DNA of 37,703 bases from Pelagibacteraceae bacterium AG-390-M19. GTDB taxonomy: Bacteria; Pseudomonadota; Alphaproteobacteria; Pelagibacterales; Pelagibacteraceae. The notes under the pieces were generated by a model. It searched no databases and was not told where the DNA came from. It was given only the letters and a program-made list of their open reading frames with translations. Below, one piece after another: positions 34,814 through 37,703 of the stretch. Made by a program: the position numbers and the translations under genes. The stretch is taken from positions 10,001 through 47,703 of the forward strand of contig QCHC01000003.1 of assembly GCA_003279765.1 (NCBI GenBank), written 5' to 3'. Within the stretch, counting starts at the first letter, position 1; each line of letters opens with the position of its first letter.

Positions 34814-35739
34814 ACTGGATAACCAAAATTATTAAAGCAGGTGAAAAGATAAAAACTGCTATACGTGAACGATCTAGTAAAGAAGATATTGCAAAAAGTG
34901 ACTGGACGAGTTGTTGTCGAGGGCCTATCCTAAAGAAAGATCTAGAGGCAAACCTTTGGGTATGTCCAGATTGTAACAAACATCATAGAATTAAACCTAA
35001 GCAAAGATTTGATATTTTATTTGGAAAAAACAATTATGAAGTTTTTAAAACACCAATTCCAAAAGATGATCCTTTAAATTGGACAGATTCTAAATCTTAT
35101 AAAGATAGACTAAAAAGTGCTCGTAAGAAAACTGGGTTAGATTGTGGAATGATAGTTGCATCGGGGACAATCAATAATATTAAAATAACTGCTGTTGCAT
35201 CTGACTTTGATTTTTTAGGAGCATCAATGGCTGCTGCAGAAGGTGAAGCATTTTTATATGGAATTCAACATGCAATAGAAAATCAAACACCATTTATATG
35301 TATAAGCGCTGGTGGAGGAATGAGAATGATGGAAAGTTTAATTTCATTATCTCAAATGACAAGAACTACACTTGCAATTAATGAATTAAAGAAAAATGGT
35401 TTACCCTACTTAGTCTGTATTACAGATCCAACTGCAGGAGGAATAACTGCTTCCTATGCAATGTTGGGAGATATTCATATTGCTGAACCTGGTGCTTTAA
35501 TTGCATTTGCAGGTGCAAGGGTAATTCAAGGAACAGTAAAAGAGGAATTGCCTGAAGGTTTTCAAAAAAGTGAGTATGTTGAGAAAACTGGTTTTGTTGA
35601 TTTAATCGTAGAGAGAAGAGATCTAGCATCTAAAATAGGAACTTTATTATCAATATTGTTAAAACAAAATTCTGCTATAAGTTCTGAGCAAAATGAAACT
35701 TCAGAAGATACTCAGCAATTTTCAAAAGTTGCATCCTAA
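34810..35739 (+). CDS. accD: Acetyl-CoA carboxylase carboxyltransferase beta subunit, altered zinc ribbon
   Basis: A 309-residue partner of AccA (12.3 kb) in making malonyl-CoA. The crotonase-fold core is complete (DFDFLGASMAAAEGE, GGGMRMMESL, ITDPTAGGITASYA, FAGARVI). The N-terminal zinc ribbon normally has CxxC...CxxC. Here the first pair is adjacent, C35-C36, while C52-x-x-C55 is normal. The spacing from C36 to C52 equals the E. coli C30-C46 spacing, so exactly two residues are missing between the first pair. It overlaps trpA by 4 bp and folC by 47 bp. Confidence 0.94.
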   Translation: MNWITKIIKAGEKIKTAIRERSSKEDIAKSDWTSCCRGPILKKDLEANLWVCPDCNKHHRIKPKQRFDILFGKNNYEVFKTPIPKDDPLNWTDSKSYKDRLKSARKKTGLDCGMIVASGTINNIKITAVASDFDFLGASMAAAEGEAFLYGIQHAIENQTPFICISAGGGMRMMESLISLSQMTRTTLAINELKKNGLPYLVCITDPTAGGITASYAMLGDIHIAEPGALIAFAGARVIQGTVKEELPEGFQKSEYVEKTGFVDLIVERRDLASKIGTLLSILLKQNSAISSEQNETSEDTQQFSKVAS

Positions 35740-36958
35740 AGAGATAGATTTATCTTTAGATAGAATTCAAAATCTTTGTAAAAAATTAGGAAATCCTCAA
35801 GATAAAATTAAGGCCATATCAGTTGTTGGGACCAATGGTAAGAACTCTACTATACAAGCTATTTATGCAATTCTTAAGGAGGCAAATTTAAAATGTAATG
35901 TTTATACAAGCCCACATATACAAAAGATCAATGAAAGATTTGTTTTTAATAATCAGGAATTAAATGATGAGGAATTGGCTGATTTATTAGAAGAAGTTGA
36001 AAATATTAATGACAATAAACCAATAACTGTTTTTGAAATGTTATCAGCTTGTTTTTTTTATAAAGCTGCACAATATCCAGACAATATCAACTTAGTAGAA
36101 AGTGGTTTATTTCATCGTTTTGATGCCACTAATATTTTAAAAAGTAATCTTGCAAGTATAGTAACCTCTATAAGTAAAGATCATCTCGACTGGCTTCCAA
36201 AAGAAAATCCAACAATTGAGCAAATTGTTTTTGAAAAAACATCAACCTTACTTAATTCAAATATTATTATCGCAAAGCAAAATAAAAAAGATACGATGGA
36301 ATGTATTAAAAAAACTATTAAAGATAACTCTTCAAATAAGTTATTTTTTAATGAGGACTTCAGTTATTCAATTCAAGAGAATGGCTTTTTTTACTATGAG
36401 GATAAACTCGGATGTTTAAAACTTCCTTTGCCAAATGTTCTTGGTCAGTTTCAATTAGAAAATATATCAACTGCCATTGCAACTATAAGAACTTTAAATC
36501 TTGGAATTCAAGGTGCTGAAATAGAAAGTGGTATTCAAAAAATTCATAATCTTGCAAGATTACAGGAAATTAAATCTGGAAAACTAAAAGAACTTGTAAA
36601 AAATAACACATTATTAATTTCCGGAGATCATAACCCTGATGGAGCTAGAGTTGTTAATGAATATCTCCAAACTTTAGATTGTGATAAACACATCATCTTA
36701 GGTATGATGTCCAACAAAGATCACAATGAGTATATTAGTTATTTTAAAAATATCTCAACCTTGACTACTATTGATATTCCAAACCAACCCAATTCAATTG
36801 GCGGAAAAGAATTAAAAAACAAACTAAATTCATTTAAAAATGTTCAGTACAAAGAAGATATATTTGATGCAATCAAGTCTATTTCGGTCAAGAAAAACGA
36901 TTTAATTTTAATTACAGGTTCTCTTTATCTAGCTGGAGAAATACTTAATTTAAATTAG
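35693..36958 (+). CDS. folC: Folylpolyglutamate synthase / dihydrofolate synthase
   Basis: A 421-residue Mur-ligase-fold enzyme adding glutamate to folates. The P-loop is GTNGKNST (with Asn where GKGS is usual), followed by NVYTSPHIQKINERF and the ISKDHLDWL and SGDHNPDGARV motifs. The ATG at 35693 is kept because the N-terminal helix and LHPKEIDLSLDRI belong to the family; this forces a 47-bp overlap with accD. A TTG at 35729 would leave only 11 bp of overlap but would cut that helix. It is convergent with trxA, overlapping by 4 bp. Confidence 0.93.
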   Translation: MKLQKILSNFQKLHPKEIDLSLDRIQNLCKKLGNPQDKIKAISVVGTNGKNSTIQAIYAILKEANLKCNVYTSPHIQKINERFVFNNQELNDEELADLLEEVENINDNKPITVFEMLSACFFYKAAQYPDNINLVESGLFHRFDATNILKSNLASIVTSISKDHLDWLPKENPTIEQIVFEKTSTLLNSNIIIAKQNKKDTMECIKKTIKDNSSNKLFFNEDFSYSIQENGFFYYEDKLGCLKLPLPNVLGQFQLENISTAIATIRTLNLGIQGAEIESGIQKIHNLARLQEIKSGKLKELVKNNTLLISGDHNPDGARVVNEYLQTLDCDKHIILGMMSNKDHNEYISYFKNISTLTTIDIPNQPNSIGGKELKNKLNSFKNVQYKEDIFDAIKSISVKKNDLILITGSLYLAGEILNLN

Positions 36959-37272
36959 ATATTTTTTTCTAAAAATTCTTTCATGTGGCTTTCAGGTACT
37001 CCACCAACTTTTCTATCTACTTCAACACCTTTTTTGTAAATAATAACAGTTGGTACGCCTCTTATACCAGCAGCACTACCAGTATTTATTCCACCATCTT
37101 CTACATCAGCATAATAAAAACCAGCTTTACCTTTGTATTCATCAGCTAATTTATCCATCACTGGTTTTAAAGCTTTGCAAGGTCCACACCAATCAGCTGA
37201 AAATTGAATTACTGAAACATCTTCATTTTTGATTTTACTATCAAAATCTTCATCTTTAAAATCTATAAGCAT
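36955..37272 (-). CDS. trxA: Thioredoxin
   Basis: A 105-residue dithiol-disulfide reductant. The active site W28-C-G-P-C32 and the cis-proline in RGVPTVIIY are intact, and no signal peptide is present, so it is cytoplasmic. A trxA next to folC-accD is common in alphaproteobacteria. It lies 34 bp downstream of the partial exonuclease-like gene on the same strand. Confidence 0.95.
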   Translation of the reverse strand: MLIDFKDEDFDSKIKNEDVSVIQFSADWCGPCKALKPVMDKLADEYKGKAGFYYADVEDGGINTGSAAGIRGVPTVIIYKKGVEVDRKVGGVPESHMKEFLEKNI

Positions 37273-37306
37273 AAATCCTTTCTATAAATTAAAGTTTTAA
37301 AGTCAA

Positions 37307-37703
37307 CTATGCAATTTCATATTTTTTTTCAATGGACATAATAAATTCATTTATTTCATCTAATTTTTTTAGTTCTTCCTCATCATCTCTATTGGATGCT
37401 TGATCTCTTAAGGTATCTATTTCAGTGTATGCCATTGCTATAGTTTGCCACTTTTCTCTATTTTTGCTCAAAATTCTTCTAGCTATCTCACTTTTAATAT
37501 TTTTATATAAATCAGGTGGTAATACGTGAGGTGCTTCTTGGTAAATAATTTTTTGTCCAAACCATGCGCATCTCTTATCTTGAAATTTATCTAGTAATCT
37601 TAATTTGTCTTCCCATGATGAACTGTGCCAAGTTTTGAATAAAGCAGTATCTTTATTTGGAATAAACTTCTCATACAAAGTTTCCTCAGGAAGTAAATCT
37701 TCT
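37307..37703 (-). CDS. Partial protein, probably C-terminal part of an exodeoxyribonuclease I-like enzyme
   Basis: The minus-strand frame is open from the right edge to the TAA at 37307; a TTG at 37678 is internal rather than a start, since coding sequence (E-D-L-L-P-E-E-T) continues upstream. The visible 132 residues are hydrophilic and helical: KFIPNKDTALFKTWHSSSW, then LLDKFQDKR...GQKIIYQEAPHVLP, then a charged coiled tail. This pattern resembles the C-terminal helical region of alphaproteobacterial ExoI/SbcB-like proteins as I remember it. The catalytic exonuclease domain would lie outside the window, so the assignment is tentative. Confidence 0.45.
   Translation of the reverse strand, partial: EDLLPEETLYEKFIPNKDTALFKTWHSSSWEDKLRLLDKFQDKRCAWFGQKIIYQEAPHVLPPDLYKNIKSEIARRILSKNREKWQTIAMAYTEIDTLRDQASNRDDEEELKKLDEINEFIMSIEKKYEIA

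Noticed and set aside
36216..36419. 67-codon frame inside folC and similar overlapping frames elsewhere (for example 8701-9051, 17592-17840)
   Set aside because: They are alternate-frame or antisense shadows of clearly conserved genes, rich in Phe/Leu/Lys as expected from AT-rich antisense, with no family resemblance.
1..37703. Mobile elements, CRISPR arrays, tRNA genes or phage genes
   Set aside because: No transposase, integrase, direct-repeat array or tRNA-like cloverleaf was recognised on either strand; composition and gene content are uniformly housekeeping.

Overview
The window is chromosomal DNA of a SAR11-type alphaproteobacterium (Pelagibacterales, Candidatus Pelagibacter-like). The evidence is a 16S rRNA gene whose complement carries the well-known SAR11 FISH-probe target (411-432), very AT-rich and lysine/isoleucine/asparagine-rich coding, near-zero intergenic space, alphaproteobacterial gene order (lysC/ubiG, argJ/secA, pheA-kdsB/cycM, argF-argD/gcrA, aroA-cmk-rpsA-ihfB, trpFBA-accD-folC), and a tandem glycine riboswitch in front of malate synthase G, an arrangement known from SAR11. 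I see no prophage, insertion sequence, CRISPR array or tRNA.

Layout. 1-840: 5' part of 16S rRNA (minus), then a 316-bp leader/promoter region. 1.2-7.1 kb: an M23 peptidoglycan peptidase facing a minus-strand operon lysC-ispG-prfA-prmC-DUF4167. 7.2-13.4 kb: ubiG, a DUF1178 gene, argJ, secA and accA. 13.5-15.9 kb: glycine riboswitch and glcB. 15.9-20.1 kb (minus): kdsB-pheA, then the SRP RNA gene and dnaX-ybaB-recR. 20.2-24.5 kb: cycM, argF-argD, gcrA and an NDUFA9-like reductase. 24.5-37.0 kb: a continuous plus-strand run of fourteen genes, rnd(frameshifted)-kdsD-lptC-lptB-aroA-cmk-rpsA-ihfB-pyrF-trpF-trpB-trpA-accD-folC. It links Kdo/LPS export, aromatic and tryptophan synthesis, pyrimidines, translation and fatty-acid synthesis. 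37.0-37.7 kb (minus): trxA and the 3' part of an exonuclease-I-like gene running off the edge.

Most genes are ordinary housekeeping genes. The unusual material lies in their active sites and junctions. The tryptophan synthase pair has lost both partners of the classic alpha-Asp56/beta-Lys167 contact and has a rewritten beta active site. Cytidylate kinase lacks the Walker-A lysine but has gained a lysine in the D-T-G-x-x-Y-R motif. AccA carries a C-terminal membrane helix, and AccD has a collapsed CxxC zinc knuckle. SecA has a degenerate C-terminal zinc motif. dnaX has an in-frame A-AAA-AAG heptamer followed closely by a -1-frame stop, and its 5' leader is the SRP RNA. rnd is split by one extra A in a poly-A run. 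All seven convergent gene pairs meet with 6 bp or less between them or overlap, leaving no room for terminators. I did not find a wholly new multi-gene system; the trpBA, cmk and accA/accD observations are the best candidates for undescribed biology. Comparisons with reference proteins are from memory of family motifs, not from a search.
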